Positions 39,050 through 47,589 of a DNA stretch of 64,000 bases are shown one piece after another. The notes below the pieces were generated by a model, which was not told where the DNA came from, searched no databases, and was given only the letters and a program-made list of their open reading frames with translations. Source of the DNA: Chloroflexota bacterium. Its GTDB lineage: Bacteria; Chloroflexota; UBA11872. A program made the position numbers and the translations under genes. The stretch spans positions 102,446 through 166,445 of the forward strand of contig JAJECS010000003.1 in the NCBI GenBank assembly GCA_022821905.1, given 5' to 3'. The number at the start of each line of letters is the position of its first letter. Within the stretch, counting starts at the first letter, position 1.

Positions 39050-41107
39050 TCAGGTGGCCACTTCGACTGGGGCCGGCCGCGTCTTGCGCGATCTCACGGA
39101 CTCTATCCGTTTCGACGCCGGTTGGGACGCTCTCGCCGCCGCGCCGTTGCCGGACGTCGCGCCCGAGCACCGCTTGAGATGGACCAGCAGCACGGCGATG
39201 TCGGCCGGCGTGACTCCCTCGATGCGCGCCGCCTGGCCAACCGTGGCCGGCCGGAACTTCTCGAGCCGCAGCCGCGCCTCGGTGCGCATGCCGTGGATGT
39301 CCGGGTAGCCGATCGTCGCCGGGATGCGCGCCTGTTCCATCTCGCGCGCTCGCGCGACCTGCGCGGACTGTTGCCGCACGTAGCCGGCATAGCTGACGTC
39401 GAACTCCACCGCCGCGGCGGCGGCCGGCGAGACCGAGGGACCACCGCCCGCCAGCTCGACGATGAGATCCAGGGTGACGCCGGGCCGGCGGAGGAGCTCG
39501 GCGGCAGGCCGCGTTTGGGTAACCGGCGGCAGGCCGAGCTGACGCAGCCGCTCCGCGACGGCCGGCGTGGCGGGAATGCGAGCATCCGCGAGCCACGCCC
39601 TGGCGCGCTCGGTTTCGTCCCGCTTCCGACGCAGGCGGCGGACGCGAGCCCTGCCGGCCAGGCCGACGCGATGGCCAAGCTCGGTGAGCCGCAGGTCGGC
39701 GCTGTCGTGCCGCAGCAGCAGGCGGAACTCGGCCCGCGAGGTGTGCAGCCGATAGGGCTCGGTAAGGTCCCGGCTCACCAGATCGTCGATCATCACGCCG
39801 ATATAGGCCTGGTCGCGTCCGAGGACCACCGGTTCGGCGTCGCGGATGCTCCGCACGGCGTTGATCCCGGCCATGAGCCCCTGGGCCGCGGCCTCTTCAT
39901 AGCCCGTCGTGCCATTGATCTGCCCGGCGAGAAAGAGACCGGCGGCGCGCCGGGTCTCCAACGTGCGCGTGAGCTGGAAGGGGCGGACGAAGTCGTACTC
40001 GACCGCGTAACCCAAGCGGATCACCTGCGCGTCGCGCAGCGCCGGCACGCTGCGAAGCATCGCGATCTGGACTTCGGCGGGAAGGCTCGTGTTTGCGCCC
40101 TGCACGTAGACCTCCGGCGTGGCGAAGCCTTCCGGCTCGAGAAACAGCGTGTGCGCCGGCTTGTCCGCGAAGCGCACGACCTTGTCCTCGATTGAGGGGC
40201 AATAGCGCGGACCGGGAACCGTGATCCCGCCGTTGAACATGGGCGCGCGGTGCAGATTCGCGCGAATCACGGCGTGCGTGCGCTCGTTGGTCGCGACCCG
40301 ATAGCAGGGCATTTGCAACCGCCACCCCGAATCAGAGGCGTGGGGATAGGCGGCGTGCCGCGGCTCCGAGAGCCGTTCGTCGACGGGCACGGGATCGAAG
40401 CTGAAGTGCAGCGGATCGGTGGATCCGTGCTGGACCTCGGTGCGTGAGAAGTCGATCGTGCGTGCGTCCACGCGCGGCGGCGTGCCGGTCTTGAGCCGCC
40501 CGAGATCGAACCCGTGGCGCGCCAGGTCTTCCGCCAAGGCGGTGGACGGCGCCTCATCCGCGCGACCGCCGGGCGTCGACTCGTCGCCCCGGATCAGCCG
40601 CCCCTTGAGGAACGTGCCGGTGGTGACGACGACCGCTCGGGCCGTGTAGGCGCGGCCGTCCGCGGTGCGAACGCCGACGACCCGCCGGCGTCGCTCGCCG
40701 CTCCCGGCGAGCCGGCGCCAGATCAGGCCCTCAACCTCGCCCTGGACGAGATCGAGTCCGGGCTGGCGCTCGACCACCTGCCGCATGGCGACGCCGTAGA
40801 GCCGCTTGTCGGATTGCGCCCGCAGCGCGCGCACCGCCGGTCCCTTGCCGGTATTCAACTCCCGGATCTGGATGAGCGTTCGGTCGGTGTTTCGGCCCAT
40901 CTCTCCGGCCAGCGCGTCGATTTCACGCACCAGGTTGCCCTTGGCCGGACCGCCAATGGATGGATTGCACGGCATGAGCGCCACACCCGACGTACCAAGG
41001 GTGAGGACCAGGGTGCGGGCGCCCATGCGGGCGGCGGCCAGCGCGGCCTCGCAGCCCGCATGGCCCGCGCCGACCACGATGACGTCGTAGTTCACGGCGG
41101 ATGCCAT
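39050..41107 (-). CDS. mnmG: tRNA uridine-5-carboxymethylaminomethyl synthesis protein MnmG
   Basis: 685 residues. With MnmE it makes the cmnm5U34 modification of tRNA using FAD and methylene-THF or glycine. FAD-binding motif VIVVGAGHAGCEAALAAARM opens the protein. Signature segments: MPCNPSIGGPAKGNLVREID, INGTTGYEEAAAQGL and RAEFRLLLRHDSADLRLTEL. The C-terminal MnmE-interaction domain has the expected SRPATVGQAARIEGVTPADI-type end, followed by an extra tail of about 40 residues rich in Ala, Ser and Arg, longer than usual. It diverges from an unknown operon. Confidence 0.96.
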   Translation of the reverse strand: MASAVNYDVIVVGAGHAGCEAALAAARMGARTLVLTLGTSGVALMPCNPSIGGPAKGNLVREIDALAGEMGRNTDRTLIQIRELNTGKGPAVRALRAQSDKRLYGVAMRQVVERQPGLDLVQGEVEGLIWRRLAGSGERRRRVVGVRTADGRAYTARAVVVTTGTFLKGRLIRGDESTPGGRADEAPSTALAEDLARHGFDLGRLKTGTPPRVDARTIDFSRTEVQHGSTDPLHFSFDPVPVDERLSEPRHAAYPHASDSGWRLQMPCYRVATNERTHAVIRANLHRAPMFNGGITVPGPRYCPSIEDKVVRFADKPAHTLFLEPEGFATPEVYVQGANTSLPAEVQIAMLRSVPALRDAQVIRLGYAVEYDFVRPFQLTRTLETRRAAGLFLAGQINGTTGYEEAAAQGLMAGINAVRSIRDAEPVVLGRDQAYIGVMIDDLVSRDLTEPYRLHTSRAEFRLLLRHDSADLRLTELGHRVGLAGRARVRRLRRKRDETERARAWLADARIPATPAVAERLRQLGLPPVTQTRPAAELLRRPGVTLDLIVELAGGGPSVSPAAAAAVEFDVSYAGYVRQQSAQVARAREMEQARIPATIGYPDIHGMRTEARLRLEKFRPATVGQAARIEGVTPADIAVLLVHLKRCSGATSGNGAAARASQPASKRIESVRSRKTRPAPVEVAT

Positions 41108-41166
41108 GGTCAGGGGCGGCCCGAAACCGCGCCGGTCCGTCCCGATCCGAGACGAGGGTCGCGGGC

Positions 41167-41172
41167 TACAAT
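41167..41172 (+). promoter_or_regulatory. Possible -10 box of the unknown four-gene operon
   Basis: TACAAT lies 54 nt before the proposed start at 41227 and inside the poorly biased part of the longer open frame. This supports translation starting downstream of it. No clear -35 seen. Confidence 0.35.
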
Positions 41173-41226
41173 TGGCATCAACGTTGGCCGGCCGATCGTT
41201 CCATTGGTCGCGCTCCGGAGCCCATT

Positions 41227-41961
41227 ATCGTTACCAGCGGGCCTGACTTCACCACCCAGGTGGTCGACGCGTTCGTTGTGCCCACCGAAACCGGGGCCGC
41301 GTTCTTCGTCGATGCGGACTACGCGGAGTTGGACGCCGCCAACGGGCCGGTGCAGTTGGCCATCTACAGCCCCTATGAGGTGTCGCCCGGCGAGATTGCG
41401 GTGGTCCGTGGCCGGCTGGAGGCGGACCTCTTCAGCTACGCGGCATCGGCGGCGGGTCTGGGACGGGCGTGGATGCGCCACGCACTGCTGGCGATCCTCG
41501 AGCTCACGATCCTCGGAGTGCTCGTGGCGTTCCTGATTGCCAATCCATCACGCGTCGCGTTCATCGTGGGCTGGGCGCTGCCCTTTGGATTCTTCATCGC
41601 CACGCGCTCGGCGCTGCACGCGTTCGCGCAGCGTGAGTACGGCGCGCGTGCGCGCCGCCTGCTGGAGTCCGGGGCGGTGCTGGCCGAACCGGCCATCTCG
41701 CAGTTCGGCGGGAGCCTGGCCCACGTGCGTGACATCTGGCGCGGACTGGAGGAAGGCGCGTTTGCCCGCGACACGGTGGCGCTCGAGCTCGCCTCCGAGC
41801 GGCTGCTGCGCTGGCCGGGGGCCGTTACGTTCTATCGCTCCCAACGACAGGCGGACGAGCCGTCGCGGCCCCGGCCGCTGCGAAGCCGGCTGGCGCGCCT
41901 GCTCCTCCCCAAACGACCCGACGCCCCGCTGACGACGCTGATCGCTCGACCCCGCCCATGA
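41227..41961 (+). CDS. Unknown membrane protein, gene 1 of a four-gene operon
   Basis: 244 residues as called. Soluble N-terminus (TTQVVDAFVVPTETGAAFFV, then EVSPGEIAVVRGRLEADLFS), two closely spaced hydrophobic helices (about 92-132: LLAILELTILGVLVAFLIAN and RVAFIVGWALPFGFFIATRS), then a basic cytoplasmic-looking tail. The frame is open back to an ATG at 41101, but that stretch overlaps mnmG's start and lacks GC3 bias. GGAG at 41217-41220 points to an ATC at 41227 (or ATT 41224); the first standard start is GTG 41260. No family recognised. The next gene overlaps it by 4 nt. Confidence 0.6.
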   Translation: MVTSGPDFTTQVVDAFVVPTETGAAFFVDADYAELDAANGPVQLAIYSPYEVSPGEIAVVRGRLEADLFSYAASAAGLGRAWMRHALLAILELTILGVLVAFLIANPSRVAFIVGWALPFGFFIATRSALHAFAQREYGARARRLLESGAVLAEPAISQFGGSLAHVRDIWRGLEEGAFARDTVALELASERLLRWPGAVTFYRSQRQADEPSRPRPLRSRLARLLLPKRPDAPLTTLIARPRP

Positions 41962-42734
41962 TGCAACTCGTGTGCTGGGCAGTCCCTGTGCGCGGCGGCT
42001 ATGTGTTGCGCGCCGATCAGGCGGCGCAGGTTGCCGTTCGGGCCGCGGACGGGCGCCGACCGCAATTCGTTGATTGGGCCGTGGCCATCGTGCATCCCGG
42101 GTCTTCGGGCTTCTCCGCGGAGCGGGTCCAACGGCCAACCGTCCTGGCGATCGAGTCGGCGTTGCGCCGCGGCGCCCAGACGCGCCCCAACCCCATTGGA
42201 CGATTGGAGCGCCTGCGTCGCTCGTGGACATCGCTGGCGCTGGGCGTGGCGCTGGTGGTGCTTTCCGGCACGCACTGGGTGCTCGCGCTGGCGGGTGCGT
42301 GGCTGCTCGCCGGGCGCCCCTGGATCGCGGCGCTCCTGCGCATCGGTCCGTCGGATTCATCCGCCACCGCGTGGACCGCCGCGGACGTGCACATCACCGC
42401 CGCACCGCACGCCGGTCTCGGCCAGGTCGCCGACGCGCTTGGGCAGGCGCCCGACGACGCCGGTGGCTACGGACAGGCGCTGGCGGCAGCCCAAACGCTG
42501 GGGCTCGACGAGGCCGCGGAGGTCTATTCGGCATTGATCAAGCACCCAAACCCCATGGCGCTTCCGGTCGAGGTCGGCATGTGGACGCCCTCGGCGTCGG
42601 TCGAAGATCGAGCGCTGGGCGGCGCGGCGCTGGATGTCGCCGACGCGCCGAGGGAAGGCACCGACGCCGCTGCGGATACCGAGCCCGAGCCTGGTGACGA
42701 GGCGTCCGACGATCCCATGGACCGCCTCCCATGA
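41958..42734 (+). CDS. Unknown membrane protein, gene 2 of a four-gene operon
   Basis: 258 residues. N-terminal segment (MMQLVCWAVPVRGGYVLRAD) followed by a Trp-rich strand region, two hydrophobic stretches (about 92-125: SLALGVALVVLSGTHWVLAL and AGAWLLAGRPWIAALLRIG), then a segment GLGQVADALGQAPDDAGGYG and an acidic tail. ATG overlaps the previous stop as ATGA. Not recognised. Confidence 0.6.
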   Translation: MMQLVCWAVPVRGGYVLRADQAAQVAVRAADGRRPQFVDWAVAIVHPGSSGFSAERVQRPTVLAIESALRRGAQTRPNPIGRLERLRRSWTSLALGVALVVLSGTHWVLALAGAWLLAGRPWIAALLRIGPSDSSATAWTAADVHITAAPHAGLGQVADALGQAPDDAGGYGQALAAAQTLGLDEAAEVYSALIKHPNPMALPVEVGMWTPSASVEDRALGGAALDVADAPREGTDAAADTEPEPGDEASDDPMDRLP

Positions 42735-43633
42735 TTTCGTCGGGGGCGCGGAGTCTCGAGATTCCCATGGACATCGACCGATTCACGGACAGTCTGCGGG
42801 GCAGCAAGTGGCGCGAGATTCGGCAAACGCTGGGCGACACCTACGAAGTGCGAACGCTCTACGAGGGTCCGCTGCCGGGCCTTCCGCGCGCGCAGGTCGT
42901 CCGACTGTCATCGGGCGATCCCGACAGCCCCATTCGAATTCTGTTCGACGCCGTACCGCTGAGCCTCTCGCGGCCGGTGTTGGTCGCCGGGCGCGCGGTG
43001 ACCCGGGTCTTCACCTCGCGCGCCCGCGAACGCGCCGAGTTGCTCGATCGCATTGCCGTGCGGATCCACGTGATCGAGGTCGACGGCGATGCCGCCGATA
43101 TCCCGCCGTTGCCTTTGGCGACAGGGCTCGACGGCGGTTTGCGTCTCGCGCACAGCGTCGCCAACGAGCAGGCCTGGAGCGCGTTGCGCGAGTCGGTGCA
43201 GCGGTTCCGGCCGACGCTCGCCATGGACCTGCGCGATGCCGGGGCCGCGGTCCCCAACGCGAACCTTGCCCTGGTGGTGCATAGCCTCACTCACGCCGCC
43301 GGCGCCGCCGACGCCGAGGCGCTCCCCGGAACAACCGAAGGCAGGGCCATTGCCCGAGACGTCAGCCGGCGGGGTATCTCGCCCTACCGGGGAACGCCAC
43401 GTGAGCGCGCGGCGGCCGGATTGCGGCAGTTCGGCCACGGCGCCCTCACGCGCATGAGCCCGCGCGACCCTGCGCGATCCGTGTCCAGCCTCGCGAGCGA
43501 TCTCATGGCGGCCGTCGGGATCACGGCGTTGTCGCTGGGGCTGCGGGAGCTTGATCGAGCGATCGCGTTGACCGAGGCCGCGGGCGCGGGCGTCGACGAA
43601 TCCATCCGCGAATTTCGCCGCATGGGGGCCTGA
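42731..43633 (+). CDS. Unknown soluble protein, gene 3 of a four-gene operon
   Basis: 300 residues without membrane segments. N-terminal half is beta-rich (YEVRTLYEGPLPGLPRAQVV, IRILFDAVPLSLSRPVLVAG); the C-terminal half is mostly helical. Its ATG overlaps the previous stop (ATGA at 42731-42734). An internal ATG at 42767 (MDIDRF) preceded by no better site is an alternative. Not recognised. Confidence 0.6.
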   Translation: MISSGARSLEIPMDIDRFTDSLRGSKWREIRQTLGDTYEVRTLYEGPLPGLPRAQVVRLSSGDPDSPIRILFDAVPLSLSRPVLVAGRAVTRVFTSRARERAELLDRIAVRIHVIEVDGDAADIPPLPLATGLDGGLRLAHSVANEQAWSALRESVQRFRPTLAMDLRDAGAAVPNANLALVVHSLTHAAGAADAEALPGTTEGRAIARDVSRRGISPYRGTPRERAAAGLRQFGHGALTRMSPRDPARSVSSLASDLMAAVGITALSLGLRELDRAIALTEAAGAGVDESIREFRRMGA

Positions 43634-45148
43634 ATGGCCGGGGAAGGTCGACCGACGCAGACCGCCGGCCTGGATCCCGTGCGCCACGCGCCCAGCATTC
43701 CCGTGGAGTACGCGCCCATTCCGGTGGGACCCAACGACAGCGAATTGGTGGCGCACGACCGGCATCGCCTGAGCGACGCCCTGGTGCGAGGGATTCCCGT
43801 CGCCCGCACGCTGCGGATCGATGAGCTTCCCGACGACGTGGCCACCGTTGCTCGGATCGAGGTCGGCGCGATTCGCCGCCTGCGGCAGGCGGCGCGGGCG
43901 GCCCAGGCGCGCCGCTGGCGGGTCTATGTGGCGGCGGCCGGGCTGCCGTTCCTCACCGCCACGCTGCTGGGACTCCTGGGCGTGTGGCTCGGCACGGTTC
44001 CGGTCATCGGCGAGCCGGTCGGAGAGTTCGTGGCCACGGCCGGCGGCAATGTGGGTGGGCTGCCGCTCGCGGCGATCATTGCGGCGCTGCCGTCGGTGTG
44101 GTGGATCCGGCGCGTGCGCCGCGCGGCGCGGGCGGCCCCGCAGCCCAATCTACGGCAGGAGTCGGTGGCCACAAGCGAGCTCACCGTCCAGGACGACCTG
44201 GGGCCATTCCTCGCCGATGCGCGCGAGATGATGCGCGACATCGGCGGCATTCTGAGCGGTAACCCGCGGCCCGGCGGCGAACAGGCGCACCGCCTGGCCG
44301 TCCGATTCGGCGCGCTGGCCCGCATCGCGGCGCGGCACGACGTGCCGTCCGTGGTCGCCTTTGCCGCCGACGCCGGCGAGCAGTTCCGCATCGCGTCACA
44401 GCCGCCCGCCCGGCTCATCCCCGGCCTGCGCCTGCGGCGCCGGCCGGCCAGCGTCGTCAAGATTCTTGCCCCCTACATGCAGCGCCGGACACCGCGGCTG
44501 CAGGCACGGGCCTCGCGTCTGCTGGGCGTCGCCAGCGGGCTGGTCGTCGCGGCGGCCGCGTTCTTCGCCGCCGGCGTGTTCGGCATCCGAGGTGACGAAG
44601 CCCTGCTGCTGCGAACGAATGAGGCCATCGTCTTCCCGTCATCGGGCACCGTGCTCGCGCTCCCGCATGGCTTCGACGGTCCCGCGGAGTCAGGCACGAG
44701 CACGCTCACGGTGGTGCAGGGACCCGGCTTCTTTTGGAGCTGGCCGCGTCCGATCACCGAGCGCCGCCTGGTGCCGCTCACCAATCGCGCGCTCGAAATC
44801 TCGGTGCCCTTTCCCGGCGATCCTCCCGGCCAACACTTGAACGTTGAGTTTCGCTACGAGATCGACGACCTCAAGTCATTTGTCGCCACCATGGAATCCC
44901 TCGACGAGATCGACTCGGCGTTGGCCCGGGTGGTTTCCGACGAACTGGCCAGAGGCTTTGCCGACCGCTACGAGACGGAGCTGGCGACGCCCAATGCGCT
45001 GCCGGCGCCGTTCATCGTGGCCGGCCTCCAGGAGGGCGCCGGCGAGCTGCTGAGTAACTTCGTCGAGTTCACGGAGGTCAGCGACGCATTTGCGGCGTTC
45101 GGCGTAACCCTGCGGCCCGAGCCGTCCCACAGCTTCTCGCGCGACTAG
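43634..45148 (+). CDS. Membrane protein with possible SPFH/HflK-like C-terminal domain, gene 4 of the operon
   Basis: 504 residues. Two N-terminal hydrophobic helices (about 97-119 and 133-156), a helical middle (EMMRDIGGILSGNPRPGGEQ), and a third membrane helix (about 298-318, LGVASGLVVAAAAFFAAGVF). After it, GPGFFWSWPRPITERRLVPL with the following EIS motif resembles the start of the SPFH/Band 7 domain of HflK (PG-hhW-x-P-x-Pi). The continuation (HLNVEFRYEIDDLKSFVATM, LARVVSDELARGF) also fits. It starts right at the previous stop, so the four genes form one transcription unit. The SPFH assignment is inference. Confidence 0.6.
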   Translation: MAGEGRPTQTAGLDPVRHAPSIPVEYAPIPVGPNDSELVAHDRHRLSDALVRGIPVARTLRIDELPDDVATVARIEVGAIRRLRQAARAAQARRWRVYVAAAGLPFLTATLLGLLGVWLGTVPVIGEPVGEFVATAGGNVGGLPLAAIIAALPSVWWIRRVRRAARAAPQPNLRQESVATSELTVQDDLGPFLADAREMMRDIGGILSGNPRPGGEQAHRLAVRFGALARIAARHDVPSVVAFAADAGEQFRIASQPPARLIPGLRLRRRPASVVKILAPYMQRRTPRLQARASRLLGVASGLVVAAAAFFAAGVFGIRGDEALLLRTNEAIVFPSSGTVLALPHGFDGPAESGTSTLTVVQGPGFFWSWPRPITERRLVPLTNRALEISVPFPGDPPGQHLNVEFRYEIDDLKSFVATMESLDEIDSALARVVSDELARGFADRYETELATPNALPAPFIVAGLQEGAGELLSNFVEFTEVSDAFAAFGVTLRPEPSHSFSRD

Positions 45149-45187
45149 GCGGCGGCAGGGTGGCCGTCGCACGGTTCGGCGGCGGGT

Positions 45188-45193
45188 CATAAT
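45188..45193 (+). promoter_or_regulatory. -10 box suggesting a leaderless rodZ-like transcript
   Basis: CATAAT ends 6 nt before the ATG at 45200 with no room for a ribosome site, the arrangement expected of leaderless mRNA. Confidence 0.45.
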
Positions 45194-45199
45194 CCCCAC

Positions 45200-45907
45200 A
45201 TGGCTTCGCTTGGCGAACAGCTTCGGTCGGCACGGGAAACCGCCGCGCTCACCGTCGAGGAGGCTGCCGTCGTCACGCACATCCCGCGCGAGCACCTAGC
45301 GGCACTGGAGGCGGACAATCTGGCGACGCTCCCCGGACCGCCCTTCAACGCCGGGTTCATTCGCATCTACGCCGAAGCGCTGCAACTGCCGGTCCAGCCG
45401 CTGCTCGACCTCTACTACGCACAGGCCGGCGAGGCGCCGCCGGCGGTCGGCGCCGCTACGATGCCCGCCGCACGGCGCGGGCGACAGCGTCTGCTGGCGT
45501 CCCTGCTGCTCGTCGTGGCGCTGGGGGTCGTCCTTGCCCTTCTGCTGATCACCGATTTCGGCGGCCTGACCGACGACGGCGGGGCGACGAACGACCCGGA
45601 TGCCGCCGCGCCGTCAATTGTCGACCGGGGCGCGGTGTTCGAGCTGGTCGTGGTGAGCGAAACTCAGGTGCGCATCGAGGTCGACGGGCGCACGCTCGTG
45701 GACGAGATCCTAGCGACCGGGGAGTCGCGCCAATGGAGCATGGAGCGAGAAACGGTGCTTGACGTCGGCGCGGCGGACGCGGTGACGATCACCATCAATG
45801 GACAACCGCATCCACCGCTGGCCGACCCGGGCCAGGCGGCCCGGCACACGTGGCAAGTCGCCATTTCGGCGGCGCCCACCGCCGCGCCGCGACCCACGAG
45901 CAACTGA
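45200..45907 (+). CDS. RodZ-like helix-turn-helix membrane protein
   Basis: 235 residues. N-terminal HTH_25 domain (SLGEQLRSARETAALTVEEA, then IPREHLAALEADNLATLPGP and FNAGFIRIYAEALQL), one membrane helix (about 94-115, LLASLLLVVALGVVLALLLI) and an extracytoplasmic DUF4115-type domain (about 140-225). This is the RodZ architecture; RodZ links MreB filaments to the membrane in rod-shaped cells. pgsA follows after 3 nt, a common pairing. Confidence 0.85.
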   Translation: MASLGEQLRSARETAALTVEEAAVVTHIPREHLAALEADNLATLPGPPFNAGFIRIYAEALQLPVQPLLDLYYAQAGEAPPAVGAATMPAARRGRQRLLASLLLVVALGVVLALLLITDFGGLTDDGGATNDPDAAAPSIVDRGAVFELVVVSETQVRIEVDGRTLVDEILATGESRQWSMERETVLDVGAADAVTITINGQPHPPLADPGQAARHTWQVAISAAPTAAPRPTSN

Positions 45908-45910
45908 ACC

Positions 45911-46504
45911 GTGACATCCGCTCCCGAGAACGTCCGCACCGACGCCAAGCAGTGGCAGTCCTATCTGCCCAATGCCCTGACGATCGCCCGCGTCGCCTCG
46001 ATCCCGATCATCGTCTGGCTGCTGTTCTGGGACTGGTGGTTCTCGAACCAGATGGCCGGATTCGTGTTCGCCGCGGCCGGGGCGAGCGACGTCTTCGACG
46101 GAACGCTGGCGCGGCGCTATGGCACAGGCTCGCAGCTGGGCATCTTTCTGGACCTCGTCGGCGACAAGCTGCTGGTCGCCGCCGTGCTCTTCACCATGGT
46201 CGAGCTGGGCTGGATGCCGGGATGGCTGGGCGCCAGCTTCATCGCGCGGGAGTTCGCGGTCATGGGTCTGCGGGCCTATGCCGGCTCCCAGGGGGTGACT
46301 GTCGCCGCCGGTCGCCTCGGCAAGGCCAAGATGATGTGGCAGTACATCGCCTTCAACGCGCTGATGTGGGAACGCACGTCCCTGCCATGGTTCCTGGTCG
46401 GCGTGGCGCTGCTGCTGACGCTGGCCTCGGGCATTCACTACGCCGTGGGAATCTGGCAAGGCCTGCGAGCCCGACCGGCGCCCGATATTCCGGAAGTGAT
46501 CTAG
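45911..46504 (+). CDS. pgsA: CDP-diacylglycerol-glycerol-3-phosphate 3-phosphatidyltransferase
   Basis: 197 residues, integral membrane enzyme making phosphatidylglycerophosphate from CDP-diacylglycerol. The CDP-alcohol phosphotransferase signature D-x2-DG-x2-AR-x8-G-x3-D-x3-D is complete in SDVFDGTLARR plus GIFLDLVGDK. The N-terminus has the typical LPNALTIARVASIPIIVWLL. About five to six membrane helices. GTG start 3 nt after the rodZ-like stop. Confidence 0.93.
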   Translation: MTSAPENVRTDAKQWQSYLPNALTIARVASIPIIVWLLFWDWWFSNQMAGFVFAAAGASDVFDGTLARRYGTGSQLGIFLDLVGDKLLVAAVLFTMVELGWMPGWLGASFIAREFAVMGLRAYAGSQGVTVAAGRLGKAKMMWQYIAFNALMWERTSLPWFLVGVALLLTLASGIHYAVGIWQGLRARPAPDIPEVI

Positions 46505-46605
46505 ACGGGAACCCGTAGCTAGGCTGACCGCGGCAGAGCCGTCGCGTCCCGAATCCGGCCGGTTTACCATGGCGGCTGACGCGCTTTGAGAAGGGATTGG
46601 CGTTG

Positions 46606-47589
46606 ATGACGCGCTTGGCGTTGGTTGGCAGGGGGCCGGACGACGAGGCCTATGCCCGCATCGCGCCGCGCGCCGCCGGCTCAACCATCGCCGCCGTCAC
46701 CGACGGCGCGCAGGCCGGCTCGGACAGCGTCGCTTCGGCACCAACGCTCGGCGATCTTCTTGAATCTCACGCCGACGCGATCGACGCCGTAATCGTCCAG
46801 ACACCCACCGACGAGCGGGCGAGCCACATCGAGACGGCTGCGACGGCCGGCAAACACGTGCTGGTGAAGGGTCCGATGGGACGCTCGGCCGGCGAAGCGC
46901 GCGACTTGGCCGAAGCCTGCGCCGGGGTCGACGTGGTGTTCATGGCCGGGCAGATTGACCGGTATCGCCCGGATGTCGCGGCCGTGCGGGCGAGCATGGA
47001 CGCGGGCCAGATGGGCCAACCCGGGCTGCTGCGCAGCCATCGCTGGCAACCGCCGCCCACGGGCGGCCCCACGACCTGGCGCCTGGATCCAGGCCGCAGC
47101 GGCGGAATCTTCATCCACGAGCTCACGCGGGAAATCGACGTCGCAGCCTGGCTCTTCGACGGGCCTCCCGAAACGGTGTTTGCGGTGGCGCGCGGGCAAG
47201 ACTCCGATCAACCGGATGCGGCGGTGGTGCATCTCGGGTTTCCCAACGGCGGGATGGCCGTGCTGGACGTGACGACGGCGCTTCCGCGGGGCGAGGGCTA
47301 CTGGTCTCTGGGAATCATCGGCGCGGACGGCGCGATCTACGCGGACGACCAGCACAACATGCAACTGCTCTACGCGGGCGGGTCGCCCGCCGCGCGGCTC
47401 ACCAGCACCGGCGACGCCACCGTGCTGAGTCAACTCCAAGCGTTCGTGGCTGCGGTGGACAACGGCGCGGATGCCAGCGACAGCATCGCCGCCGGTGTCT
47501 TGGCCCTCGAAGTGGCCGAAGCCGCCATGGCCTCGGCCGCGTCGGGACGGGCGGCCGCGCGTACGGAGGACGGCTATGCCCTCGTCTAG
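46606..47589 (+). CDS. Gfo/Idh/MocA-family protein lacking the catalytic EKP motif
   Basis: 327 residues. N-terminal Rossmann-like domain (TRLALVGRGPDDEAYARIAP) has a degenerate dinucleotide motif, and the usual catalytic EKP is replaced by KGP in HVLVKGPMGRSAGEARDL. The C-terminal oxidoreductase domain keeps GGIFIHELTREIDVAAWLFD. It may bind sugars or cofactor without standard dehydrogenase chemistry. ATG 46606 preferred (AAGGG upstream); TTG 46597 is possible. It overlaps the next Gfo/Idh/MocA gene by 14 nt. Confidence 0.82.
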   Translation: MTRLALVGRGPDDEAYARIAPRAAGSTIAAVTDGAQAGSDSVASAPTLGDLLESHADAIDAVIVQTPTDERASHIETAATAGKHVLVKGPMGRSAGEARDLAEACAGVDVVFMAGQIDRYRPDVAAVRASMDAGQMGQPGLLRSHRWQPPPTGGPTTWRLDPGRSGGIFIHELTREIDVAAWLFDGPPETVFAVARGQDSDQPDAAVVHLGFPNGGMAVLDVTTALPRGEGYWSLGIIGADGAIYADDQHNMQLLYAGGSPAARLTSTGDATVLSQLQAFVAAVDNGADASDSIAAGVLALEVAEAAMASAASGRAAARTEDGYALV

